In this document: positions 1-7,736 of the stretch, one piece after another
Layout: each line of letters opens with the position of its first letter
How positions within the stretch are numbered: the first letter of the stretch is position 1
Origin: Hyphomicrobiales bacterium
GTDB taxonomy: Bacteria > Pseudomonadota > Alphaproteobacteria > Rhizobiales > Rhizobiaceae
Assembly: GCA_900469615.1 (NCBI GenBank)
Contig: UBYA01000008.1
Location: forward strand, 310,001 to 374,000
Length of the DNA: 64,000 nucleotides
Reading direction: 5' to 3'
Notes under the pieces: generated by a model
Told to the model about the DNA's origin: nothing
Database searches by the model: none
Seen by the model: only the letters and a program-made list of their open reading frames with translations
Position numbers and translations under genes: made by a program

Positions 1-593
1 ATTATATTTTCGTCAACAAGTTCGCCTATGGCTATTCGAAATACTCGCTGCCGTTCTCGCCGGATCTGTTCAGCGGCCGTATCTTCGGCAGCGAGCCGAA
101 GCGCGGCGATGTGGTGGTGTTCCGCTTCCCGCCCAATCCGGATGTAGACTATATCAAACGCGTGATCGGCCTGCCGGGCGATCGCATTCAGGTCAAGAAC
201 GACATTCTCTACATCAACGGCCAGGCCGTTCCGCGCGAACCGCACGGCACGTTCTCCTCGGATTACAGCCAGGAGCCGGGCGACAATATCCCCGTCTATA
301 GCGAACGCCTGCCGGATACGGGCAAGGTTTTCGATACGTTGGATCTTTCGCCGAATTCCCGTGGCGACAATACCCAGGAATATGTCGTCCCGCCGGACCA
401 CTATTTCATGATGGGCGACAATCGCGATAATTCCGACGACAGCCGTTTCGACGTCGGCTATGTGCCCGCCGAAAATCTCATTGGCCGCGCCAGCATCATC
501 TTCTTTTCGCTGGGTCACGACACGTCGTTCCGCGAAGTCTGGAAATGGCCGGCCAACATGCGTTGGGATCGCCTCTTCAAGGTTGTCGAATGA
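1..593 (+). CDS. lepB: Signal peptidase I, C-terminal part (5' end outside window)
   Basis: This is the membrane-anchored serine protease that removes signal peptides from exported proteins on the outer face of the inner membrane. The open frame runs from base 3 with no start, so the membrane anchor and the nucleophilic serine motif lie upstream of the window. What remains shows the lysine general-base region (DYIKRVIGLPGDRI) and the late conserved box GDNRDNSDDSR, followed by a normal family C-terminus. The stop overlaps the next start as ATGA at 590-593, so lepB and rnc are probably translationally coupled. Identity is firm; only the N-terminus is missing. Confidence 0.95.
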   Translation, partial: YIFVNKFAYGYSKYSLPFSPDLFSGRIFGSEPKRGDVVVFRFPPNPDVDYIKRVIGLPGDRIQVKNDILYINGQAVPREPHGTFSSDYSQEPGDNIPVYSERLPDTGKVFDTLDLSPNSRGDNTQEYVVPPDHYFMMGDNRDNSDDSRFDVGYVPAENLIGRASIIFFSLGHDTSFREVWKWPANMRWDRLFKVVE

Positions 594-1309
594 CGAGGGT
601 GCAGACGCTCTCCCCGGGGGATCGTGCCAGGCTTGAGGCCGCGATAGGATACGAATTCATCGAGAAGGAGCGTCTCGACTGGGCGCTGACGCATGCCAGC
701 GCCCGCACCCACAAGACTGGCAACTACGAGCGGCTTGAGTTTCTCGGCGACAGGGTTCTCGGCCTCTGCATCGCCGAGTTGCTGTTCAAGACCTTCGTCA
801 CGGCGACGGAAGGCGAGCTTTCGGTGCGCCTGAACCAGCTTGTCAGCGCCGAAACCTGCGCCGAAGTCGCAGACGAGATGCAGCTGCATCTTTACATCCG
901 CACCGGTGCCGACGTGAAGAAGCTGACGGGCAAGCGCATGCTCAATGTGCGTGCGGACGTCGTCGAAAGCCTGATTGCCGCGCTTTATCTGGATGGCGGG
1001 CTTGAAGTCGCCCGCCGGTTCATCCTGCGTTACTGGGAGCGCCGCGCCATCCGGCCGGACGGCGCAAGACGCGACGCCAAGACGGAATTGCAGGAATGGG
1101 CGCATGCGAAATTCGGCGTCACCCCCGTCTACAGGGTTGATGATCGCAGCGGACCGGATCATGATCCTCGCTTCACGGTGACGGTGGAAGTGGCAGGCAC
1201 GGCGCCCGAGACGGGAATTGAACGCTCCAAGCGCGCTGCCGAGCAGATGGCCGCGACGCGGGTTTTGGAGCGCGAAGGTGTATGGCAGCCTCAGCCGACT
1301 GAGAAATGA
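590..1309 (+). CDS. rnc: Ribonuclease III
   Basis: This endoribonuclease cleaves double-stranded RNA and processes rRNA precursors and structured mRNAs. The catalytic domain carries the signature ERLEFLGDRVLG near residues 48-58 and the acidic helix DVVESLIAALYLDGG near 118-132, which supplies metal ligands. A double-stranded RNA binding domain fills the last third, starting near DAKTELQEWA. I chose the ATG inside the ATGA overlap with lepB; an upstream in-frame start at 545 would only add lepB-overlapping residues. At 239 residues it has the usual family length. It lies in the common lepB-rnc-era operon. Confidence 0.96.
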   Translation: MTRVQTLSPGDRARLEAAIGYEFIEKERLDWALTHASARTHKTGNYERLEFLGDRVLGLCIAELLFKTFVTATEGELSVRLNQLVSAETCAEVADEMQLHLYIRTGADVKKLTGKRMLNVRADVVESLIAALYLDGGLEVARRFILRYWERRAIRPDGARRDAKTELQEWAHAKFGVTPVYRVDDRSGPDHDPRFTVTVEVAGTAPETGIERSKRAAEQMAATRVLEREGVWQPQPTEK

Positions 1310-1331
1310 CTGCCTGGAAACGACGGAAAAG

Positions 1332-2276
1332 ATGACCAATCAAGAAAATACGCCCGCCGATGACGGCGCGGTTGAACATAGCGGCCCGACCCATTCGGGT
1401 TTCGTGGCCCTCATCGGCCCGACCAATGCCGGCAAGTCGACGCTGGTCAACCGGCTCGTCGGTGCGAAGGTTTCGATCGTCAGCCATAAGGTGCAGACGA
1501 CGCGCGCGATCGTGCGCGGCATCGCCATTCACAACAATGCGCAGATCGTCTTCATGGACACGCCCGGCATCTTCAGGCCGCGTCGCCGTCTCGACCGTGC
1601 CATGGTGACGTCGGCCTGGGGCGGGGCCAAGGATGCGGATCTCATCATGCTGCTGATCGACAGCGAGCGTGGCTTGCGCGGAGACGCGGAAGCCATTCTG
1701 GAGGGCCTGAAAGACGTACCCCAGCCGAAGATCCTCGTTCTCAACAAAATCGACCGCGTCCGCCGCGAGGATCTGCTGGCGCTGGCCGCCGCCGCCAACG
1801 AGAAGATCGCCTTCGAGCAGACCTTCATGATCTCGGCGGAAAACGGCTCCGGCTGCGACGATGTCATGGATTATCTGGCAAAGGCCCTGCCGGAAGGTCC
1901 ATGGTACTATCCGGAGGATCAGATTTCGGATCTGCCGATGCGGCAGCTCGCCGCCGAAATCACCCGCGAAAAGCTGTTTCTGCGCCTGCATCAGGAGCTC
2001 CCTTATTCCTCGCATGTCGAGACGGAGAAGTGGGAGGAGCGCAAGGACGGCTCGGTGCGCATCGAGCAGGTGATCTATGTCGAGCGCGAAAGTCAGAAGA
2101 AGATCGCACTCGGCAAGGGTGGCGAGGCGATCAAGGCGATCTCGACGGCATCGCGCAAGGAGCTTTCCGAAATTCTGGAGCAGCCCGTCCACCTTTTCCT
2201 CTTCGTCAAGGTTCGCGAAAATTGGGGAGATGACCCCGAGCGCTTCCGGGAAATGGGGCTGGATTTCCCGCATTAA
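1332..2276 (+). CDS. era: GTPase Era
   Basis: Era is an essential GTPase that binds the 3' end of 16S rRNA and helps assemble the 30S subunit. The G1 loop GPTNAGKST is near residues 29-37, the DTPG (G3) box follows, and NKID (G4) is near the end of the G domain. The C-terminal half is a KH RNA-binding domain with the sequence GKGGEAIKAI. The ATG at 1332 follows the rnc stop by 22 bases and gives 314 residues, as expected for Era. An open extension to 1218 overlaps rnc and adds no conserved sequence. Confidence 0.96.
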   Translation: MTNQENTPADDGAVEHSGPTHSGFVALIGPTNAGKSTLVNRLVGAKVSIVSHKVQTTRAIVRGIAIHNNAQIVFMDTPGIFRPRRRLDRAMVTSAWGGAKDADLIMLLIDSERGLRGDAEAILEGLKDVPQPKILVLNKIDRVRREDLLALAAAANEKIAFEQTFMISAENGSGCDDVMDYLAKALPEGPWYYPEDQISDLPMRQLAAEITREKLFLRLHQELPYSSHVETEKWEERKDGSVRIEQVIYVERESQKKIALGKGGEAIKAISTASRKELSEILEQPVHLFLFVKVRENWGDDPERFREMGLDFPH

Positions 2277-2361
2277 TGGAACTTTGCTTCCCTGAGCGCT
2301 TTATATTGCAGCGGTTTATCGGGCGGGTCGCTTGTGCCGCCGCAACTCAGGGGAGCATTTC

Positions 2362-3114
2362 ATGGCGAAGACCGCGACGATGCATGGGCAGCGCACACCT
2401 TGCCAACACTGTCCTTTACGGTCTCTGCCGCATTTCCGGGAATTCGAGCGCGATGAGCTGAACTTCATCAGCTCCTTCAAGAAGGGCGAACTTCTTGTCG
2501 ATGCCGGCGCGACGATCTTTCTCGAAGGCACGCACAGCGCTCACCTCTTCACGATCCTCTCCGGCTGGGGCTTTCGCTACAAGACGCTGGAAGACGGCCG
2601 CCGGCAGATCCTGAACTATGTGATGCCGGGCGATCTCATCGGCCTGCAGGGTTCCATCATGGGCGAGATGCAGCATTCGACCGAAGCGCTCTCGCCGATA
2701 TCGCTTTGCGTGTTCGAGCGCACTGAATTGATGACGCTCTACAACTCCCATCCCTCGCTTGCCTTCGATCTGACCTGGATCGCATCGCGCGAAGAGCGAA
2801 TTCTGGATGAACATCTGCTCAGCATCGGGCGCCGGTCGGCGGTCGAGCGAGCCGCCTATCTCATCGCATATCTGCATCAGCGCGCCAGCGCCCTCCAGCT
2901 GTTCAACGGCCGCAAGGTCATTCCGATCACGCAGCAGCATGTTGCCGACACGCTCGGCCTTTCCGTCGTTCATACCAATAAGACATTGAAAAAGCTGGCG
3001 GCACGAGGGTTGCTTGTCTGGCAGGAGCGAGGCTGCGAGGTTCTGGACGGAAACGGTCTGGCCGAGCTTGCCGGCTGGGACGGGCTCGATTCGGGCAAGC
3101 GCCCCTTCATTTGA
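2362..3114 (+). CDS. Crp/Fnr-family transcriptional regulator
   Basis: This is a 250-residue regulator with an N-terminal cyclic-nucleotide-binding-type beta barrel (about residues 35-125), a long dimer helix and a C-terminal winged helix-turn-helix (about 188-220, core ITQQHVADTLGLS). Cysteines sit at 14, 17 and 116 (TPCQHC and SLCVF). E. coli FNR uses four cysteine ligands for its 4Fe-4S cluster, three near the N-terminus and one near residue 122, so one ligand appears to be missing here. Oxygen or redox sensing is therefore possible but not shown. ATG 2362 follows an AGGGGAGC ribosome site; an upstream ATG at 2332 lacks one. The target genes cannot be told from the window. Confidence 0.85.
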   Translation: MAKTATMHGQRTPCQHCPLRSLPHFREFERDELNFISSFKKGELLVDAGATIFLEGTHSAHLFTILSGWGFRYKTLEDGRRQILNYVMPGDLIGLQGSIMGEMQHSTEALSPISLCVFERTELMTLYNSHPSLAFDLTWIASREERILDEHLLSIGRRSAVERAAYLIAYLHQRASALQLFNGRKVIPITQQHVADTLGLSVVHTNKTLKKLAARGLLVWQERGCEVLDGNGLAELAGWDGLDSGKRPFI

Positions 3115-3443
3115 GTGCCCTTCATCATGCAAATGGCATGTCTTTTTTAAATGCTGACGGCACCTGTATCAGCATAGATTACCGTCATCGTCACTTTTCT
3201 ACCAGTTTCACCTTTTACTAACCGCGGCGGCAAAAGCGATTGGAGCACGCTGACGAGCCCGTAGTGCCGCAGTGCAAAAAGTGCGAAGCGGTAAGAAGGC
3301 AGGGCATGTTGCAAAAGACTGCGCCAATACGAATGGGGAAAGCCATTCATTCAATACGGGCCGATGATTGGCGCCGGAGGGATCGATGTGGGACTTTTTA
3401 CGGGGCGCGCCAACCGGCGCACACATGCAAGGATGGCGTTGAT
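3115..3443. other. Intergenic region with no recognised gene
   Basis: These 329 bases separate the Crp/Fnr gene from the response regulator. The first 120 bases are clearly more AT-rich than their surroundings and probably hold the promoter of the response regulator. The response-regulator frame stays open upstream to 3240, but the extra residues have no receiver-domain character. I see no FNR-type TTGAT-N4-ATCAA box and no strong terminator hairpin. Confidence 0.5.
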
Positions 3444-3815
3444 ATGACGTTTCAGCGCGTCCTTATTCTTGAGGACAATCTCATTATCGCTATGGAGGCG
3501 GAGGAAATTCTGCACCTCGTGGGAATACAGCAGGTTGAGATTGCGTCGAATCTGGAGCAGGCGGTTAACGCCATTCATTCCGAACACTATGATTTTGCGA
3601 TGCTGGACGTGAATCTCGGGGAGTCGACGAGCTTCGGCTTTGCCCGGTTGTTGATGGAGCGCGGCATCTCTTTCGGCTTCGTCAGCGGTTATTCCGATAC
3701 GCTCGACTTCCCGGCTGATCTGCGGCATGTGCCGCTTTTGAACAAGCCTTTCGATGAGGCGGCCATGCGCCTCTTCGTCCAGATACTGGCCGGCGGCAGT
3801 TCTTCCGCCATGTGA
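3444..3815 (+). CDS. Single-domain response regulator (receiver only)
   Basis: This is a 123-residue receiver domain with no output domain. The acidic pair is near residues 10-11 (LEDN), the phospho-acceptor is Asp55 in MLDVNLG, the switch Ser is near 81 (FVSGYS) and the conserved Lys is 101 in LLNKPF. Stand-alone receivers of this kind usually act through protein contacts in a phosphorelay. The start at 3444 places the first beta strand (RVLILEDN) at residue 5, as usual, after an AAGGATGG site. No histidine kinase is adjacent, so the partner is unknown. The preceding gene is transcribed the same way but 329 bases away. Confidence 0.88.
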   Translation: MTFQRVLILEDNLIIAMEAEEILHLVGIQQVEIASNLEQAVNAIHSEHYDFAMLDVNLGESTSFGFARLLMERGISFGFVSGYSDTLDFPADLRHVPLLNKPFDEAAMRLFVQILAGGSSSAM

Positions 3816-3873
3816 CAGCCGCAGTCATTTGTCCTAAACTCGAATCGCAACATCATTTCGAGGCAACCGGCCG

Positions 3874-4653
3874 ATGCAGTGGCAGGACCACGCGATTATC
3901 CTCGGCGTCAAGCGCCTCGGCGAGACCAGTGTCGTCGCCGAGGTGATGACGCGCGCCCGCGGCCGCCACATGGGGCTGGTGCGTTCCGGCCGCTCCCGCT
4001 CCATGCAGCCGGTGCTGCAGGCCGGCAATCTCGTCGAAGTGACATGGCGTGCGAGGCTGCACGAGCATCTCGGCGAATTTCGCATGGAACCCGTCACGCT
4101 CAGGGCGGCGCGGCTGATGGAAACCGCAACCGCCGTCTATGGTGTGCAGGCGATGGCCGCGCTGCTGCGCCTGCTGCCGGAGCGGGACCCGCATCCGCAT
4201 CTCTATGACGCCCTCGATGTCATCCTGGAGAACCTGCAGAATCCCGCCGATGCCGGTGAACTTTTCGTGCGCTTCGAGCTCGCTGTGCTGAACGATCTTG
4301 GTTTCGGTCTCGATCTGACCGAATGTGCGGCAACCGGCGTGCGTGAGGACTTGGCTTTCGTTTCGCCAAAGTCCGGGCGGGCCGTTTGTCGGGCGGCCGG
4401 CATGCCCTGGGCCGACAAGATGTTGACCCTGCCGCCGTTTCTCGCGAGCGGAGCGATGATCGCCGCGGATGGCGAAGGCCTCGCCGCCGCGTTCCGCCTG
4501 ACCGGTTTCTTCCTGCATCGCCACGTATACGAGCCGCGTGGCATCGAGATCGCCGCCGCGCGCGAGGGCTTTATTCAAGCTGCGATGAAGGCGATGCGTT
4601 CGGCGTCGGAAGCACGACCGGCAAGCCCGGCCGCAATGGCGATCGAACGTTAG
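3874..4653 (+). CDS. recO: DNA repair protein RecO
   Basis: RecO works with RecF and RecR to load RecA on SSB-covered single-stranded DNA during gap repair. The N-terminus ([18 protein letters not shown]) is the typical OB-fold start, followed by [14 protein letters not shown]. The C-terminal helical domain has [10 protein letters not shown] and VSPKSGRAV, a landmark of alphaproteobacterial RecO. The length of 259 residues is normal. It belongs to the lepB-rnc-era-recO neighbourhood common in this order, here interrupted by two regulators. Its TAG stop is formed at the edge of an intergenic palindromic repeat. Confidence 0.94.
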   Translation: MQWQDHAIILGVKRLGETSVVAEVMTRARGRHMGLVRSGRSRSMQPVLQAGNLVEVTWRARLHEHLGEFRMEPVTLRAARLMETATAVYGVQAMAALLRLLPERDPHPHLYDALDVILENLQNPADAGELFVRFELAVLNDLGFGLDLTECAATGVREDLAFVSPKSGRAVCRAAGMPWADKMLTLPPFLASGAMIAADGEGLAAAFRLTGFFLHRHVYEPRGIEIAAAREGFIQAAMKAMRSASEARPASPAAMAIER

Positions 4654-4755
4654 AGTCATTCCAGGAAAATTGCGCGGCGGTTTTCCGTCCGGAATCGCGT
4701 AGAAACAAAGAGATAGAGCGGTCCAGCGGCTCCGTGAAACCGGAACCGGTCCAGC
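4651..4755. repeat. RIME-like palindromic intergenic repeat, copy A
   Basis: About 105 bases containing two successive imperfect palindromes: CATTCCAGG pairing with CCGGAATCG around a CGGCGG-TTTTCC centre, and then GAGCGGTCC with GGAACCGGTCC. The block AAACAAAGAGATAGAGCGG links them. The sequence aligns over its full length with 18725-18827. A roughly 108-base element with two large palindromes is the description of RIME1 in Rhizobium; the family assignment is from memory of that description. The recO stop codon TAG lies at its left edge. Confidence 0.75.
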
Positions 4756-4769
4756 GCCGCCCGATCGCT

Positions 4770-5921
4770 TCAGTTTGGAAGAATCCCCTGCTTTTTGGCG
4801 TAGGCCGCAAGTGCTGCGGGGATGTCGTCGTTGTCGACGGCGTCGCTGAAGGAATCAAGCTTGTCATCCCAGGCGTTCCATTCATGGTCAAAGGAAACAC
4901 GACGGCGTTCTTCCGTGGAGATGGGATAAGGCTTCGGAAACATGGCAATCGCCGTCTCGATGATCCGGGCGGTGTCGTCCTTACCCACGTCACGCAAAGC
5001 CTGTGGAACATATTCTGCGAAGGCACCGCTGGAATTGTAGAAGAACTGGTGCGTTCCGCCGTTAAAGACTTCGCCCATCAGTATGATCAGGACATAGGCG
5101 GTGCGATAGCTCGGCGGCATCGTTTCGACTCGCGCCTTGATGTCGGCGTCCGCGCCAAAGCCGGAAGGTCCCGGCAGCAACTGGTCCTGCAGGTATGACA
5201 GTCGCTGCTCGTCGGTGAGGGTCTCGCGGGCATGCTTCAATGCGGCTGCGACGACCGCATCGCGTGCGGCATAAGCCTCGATTTCAGCACGAAACGCCGT
5301 CTTGCCGGCAAGCATGCTGCCAAGTTCCTTCAGCTTATTGTCAACGACCGTGGGCGGCTTTGAAAGGTCCGGCACGATGCCCTCCTGAATAAGCAGGAAG
5401 CTCTGGGCGAAGAAGTCCGAGCGTACCTTGTCCTCGACCGGATAGTTTGGTCCGAAGGCCGCGATTGCTTCGGCAACGATTTTGGCACGATCGGGGAAAC
5501 CGGCTTCCCGCAGGGCTGCAAGCAACTGTGGAGCCAATGTTCCGGCGGGTGCGCTGAAATAGCCGTGCAAACCTTCGGTCGAGGCGTCAAAGGTGTATTC
5601 CCCAAGCCCGAGAAGCAGCCGCAAACGCTGGATAGGCACGGGGTCGCGCTTCAATTCGGCAAGGTAGCTGTCGCGTCCGTTCGCCACCAGGAGGCCGAGG
5701 TTCGGCGGGAAGGCAAGCGACAGGACATCGTAATCCGGAATGTGCAAGGAGGCTCCCTGAAATCGATAGCTGTCCTTCGAGGCGGCGTCCTGCGCGAGGC
5801 CCGGAGCGGCAGCCGTTGTGCCGAGGATGATGAGGAAGAGGATGTAGACGGTCGCGGCCACGAGACGATTTGGCTTTGCCGAATTTGAGCCGGTCGAGCG
5901 CAGGAGTGCCTTGATGAACAC
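4770..5921 (-). CDS. Exported or anchored protein with two diverged DMP19-type repeats
   Basis: A 383-residue protein starting at GTG 5921 behind a GGGGAG ribosome site. A hydrophobic segment at residues 20-37 followed by GLAQDA suggests a signal peptide or membrane anchor. The C-terminal block near residues 285-340 (FNGGTHQFFYNSSG, then ARIIETAIAMFP) matches the DMP19/DUF4375 family pattern. A second, weaker version lies near residues 110-167 (STEGLHGYFSAPAG, then AKIVAEAIAAFGPNYP), so the protein seems to contain an internal duplication. The function of this domain is poorly known. The gene is alone, convergent with recO across the repeat at 4651, with a perfect palindrome 47 bases upstream of the start. 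Confidence 0.75.
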   Translation of the reverse strand: MFIKALLRSTGSNSAKPNRLVAATVYILFLIILGTTAAAPGLAQDAASKDSYRFQGASLHIPDYDVLSLAFPPNLGLLVANGRDSYLAELKRDPVPIQRLRLLLGLGEYTFDASTEGLHGYFSAPAGTLAPQLLAALREAGFPDRAKIVAEAIAAFGPNYPVEDKVRSDFFAQSFLLIQEGIVPDLSKPPTVVDNKLKELGSMLAGKTAFRAEIEAYAARDAVVAAALKHARETLTDEQRLSYLQDQLLPGPSGFGADADIKARVETMPPSYRTAYVLIILMGEVFNGGTHQFFYNSSGAFAEYVPQALRDVGKDDTARIIETAIAMFPKPYPISTEERRRVSFDHEWNAWDDKLDSFSDAVDNDDIPAALAAYAKKQGILPN

Positions 5922-5967
5922 GTCGGTCTCCCCGCTCCGGCGGCTTTGTTGCGACAGTCTGCAGGTT

Positions 5968-5990
5968 CGGCATATCGTGTCGATATGCCG
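5968..5990. promoter_or_regulatory. Perfect 10-bp-arm palindrome upstream of the DMP19-like gene
   Basis: The arms CGGCATATCG and CGATATGCCG are exact inverted copies with a 3-base spacer (TGT). On the minus strand the site lies between the MOSC gene stop and the GTG start at 5921, 47 bases from that start. There is no T-run after it, so it looks more like an operator or leader hairpin than a terminator. Confidence 0.55.
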
Positions 5991-6053
5991 GTCGCTTGTA
6001 CGACTTAGGGTAATTCCTGCATCGTCAAGCGGTTGTCCTGAAAGGACGCGCCG

Positions 6054-6902
6054 TTATCTGCGCTTGAGCGCCCAGCCTTCCGACCGCTCTTCGAGCACTT
6101 TCACCGTATCGCCGATCTTCACCGTGCCTTCGCCGCGCGGCACGACATTCCAGCCGAAGAGCGGGCCGGGGACGCGCCTGTCGGCCGACATGCGGAGGCG
6201 GCCCATCGCGGGCATGGGGTTCGGCACGTCGCGCGAGCCGGTCCGCTGGTCTTGCGTCGTCATGATGCATCGCGCGCAGGGTTTGACGAGATCGAGGCGA
6301 ATACCGCCGATTTCAATGGCTGCCCAGCGATCCTCCGGCCATTCCTCATCGATATCGATGACGATATTCGGACGGAAACGCTCCATGCCGACGGCCCCCT
6401 CGCCATGAGCGGAGAGATTGGCATTGAGTGCCTTCAGCGAGCCGGTCGTCGTGATGAGGATCTGGTATCCGTCGGCGAAGGTGACGGGCGTGTCCTCGCC
6501 TGCCCACTCCGGGCTGGCGACGCGCTTGGCAAGCCGGTCGAAGAACACCATCCTGATCTCGCGCCCCAGCCAGTTCGACAGTGCCTTGTTGGTTTCCTCA
6601 TCCGCAACGGAAGCGCTGACTTCGGATTTCCAGACGACGACGTCCATGCGATTTTCGGGGTGCGGCGGCGGGACGATAATGTCAGCCTTGCCATCCATCT
6701 TCAGCCGCAGGTGGGAGGGGGCGGGCTGGATATCGATCCGGGCCAGATCCTGCAGCTCGCGCTGCGTGAAGAAGTGGCCGGAAGGATCGACCAGCATGGC
6801 ACGGCGATCCCCGGCGAGACCGAAGGCATCGATGGCGGCTGAGGGGACGGCGATGCCGCGCGCGCTCTTGAGTGGGTAGATGAAGAGATCGCTGACGTGC
6901 AT
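6054..6902 (-). CDS. MOSC-domain protein with N-terminal beta barrel (YcbX type)
   Basis: A 282-residue protein with the MOSC N-terminal barrel at the start (FIYPLKSARGIAV) and the MOSC domain after it. The characteristic cysteine motif KPCARCIMTTQD is present near residues 205-216, together with RFRPNIVID and PGPLFGWN. YcbX and mARC-type relatives bind the molybdenum cofactor and reduce N-hydroxylated compounds, drawing electrons from a ferredoxin or reductase. No fused 2Fe-2S domain is seen here, so an external electron donor would be needed. It is co-directional with the HD hydrolase gene, with a gap of 9 bases. Confidence 0.85.
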   Translation of the reverse strand: MHVSDLFIYPLKSARGIAVPSAAIDAFGLAGDRRAMLVDPSGHFFTQRELQDLARIDIQPAPSHLRLKMDGKADIIVPPPHPENRMDVVVWKSEVSASVADEETNKALSNWLGREIRMVFFDRLAKRVASPEWAGEDTPVTFADGYQILITTTGSLKALNANLSAHGEGAVGMERFRPNIVIDIDEEWPEDRWAAIEIGGIRLDLVKPCARCIMTTQDQRTGSRDVPNPMPAMGRLRMSADRRVPGPLFGWNVVPRGEGTVKIGDTVKVLEERSEGWALKRR

Positions 6903-6911
6903 GGATGACCC

Positions 6912-7565
6912 TCAGATTTCGTCGATGAACATTGCCAGCACGCTTTTCAACCGGTCATGCCGTGCTTGGGCAAACTTGCGTCCGGTCCCTGTCTGGAAAC
7001 CGTCCGCCAGTTTGAACAGCTTTGTCTCGAAATGGTCAATGGCGAAGCGTTTGTCATCGAGCGGCCGCTCGGCCGCCAGCGGATCGAACGGATCATAGAG
7101 GCCGGAGCCGAGCCGCCCGGCAATGTAGAAACAGCGCGCCGCCCCGACCATGCCGATGGCATCCAGCCGGTCGGCGTCCTGCAGGATTTTCGCCTCCAGC
7201 GTTTCAGGCGGCAGGTTGGCGGAGAAGCTATGCGTGGTGATGGCATGCGCTGCGGACGCGATGTCCTCTTGCGCCCATCCGAGCTGCCGCAGAATGCCCG
7301 CGGCCTTTTCGGCGGCCAGCCGCGATGCCTGCGCGCGATGCGGCGAATTCTTCTCCACGGCAACGCAATCATGCAGCAGCACCGCGGCGGCGAGAATGCG
7401 CGCATTGCCGCCTTCTTCGGACTGGATGGCCATGGCGTTGCGGAAGACGCGCAGAATATGGGCAATATCGTGCGAGCCGTCGTCGCCATCGGCGGCATGG
7501 GGGATCAGATCCGCAGCCAGGGCTTCGAACGGGGCAAAGGCCCGCGCCATCTTGTGGATATCCAT
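6912..7565 (-). CDS. HD-domain phosphohydrolase (YedJ-like)
   Basis: A 217-residue HD-superfamily protein. The metal-binding set is visible: His in SHDIAHILRVFRNA, the HD pair in LLHDCVAVEKNSPHR and the later Asp in ILQDADRLDAIG. This arrangement resembles YedJ-type hydrolases of nucleotides or related phosphoesters; the substrate is unknown. I chose ATG 7565 (MDIHKM) because the upstream frame is rich in Cys and Leu and unlike the family. It lies immediately upstream of the MOSC gene, so the two are probably co-transcribed. Confidence 0.8.
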   Translation of the reverse strand: MDIHKMARAFAPFEALAADLIPHAADGDDGSHDIAHILRVFRNAMAIQSEEGGNARILAAAVLLHDCVAVEKNSPHRAQASRLAAEKAAGILRQLGWAQEDIASAAHAITTHSFSANLPPETLEAKILQDADRLDAIGMVGAARCFYIAGRLGSGLYDPFDPLAAERPLDDKRFAIDHFETKLFKLADGFQTGTGRKFAQARHDRLKSVLAMFIDEI

Positions 7566-7736
7566 GATCGTATTCGCTCCGGATTGATCTTTCGGCAGGG
7601 TCTCCTCCCAGAGCATGTCGCACAAAAACACGCAGCCGCCCTGCAATAACGGCGCGCAGCAATGAAGGACCTGAAACTCTGGAGCGAATCTGAGAGATCG
7701 CGTCGGAATTTTAGCGAGCGAAGGGATTCGCTGCAA

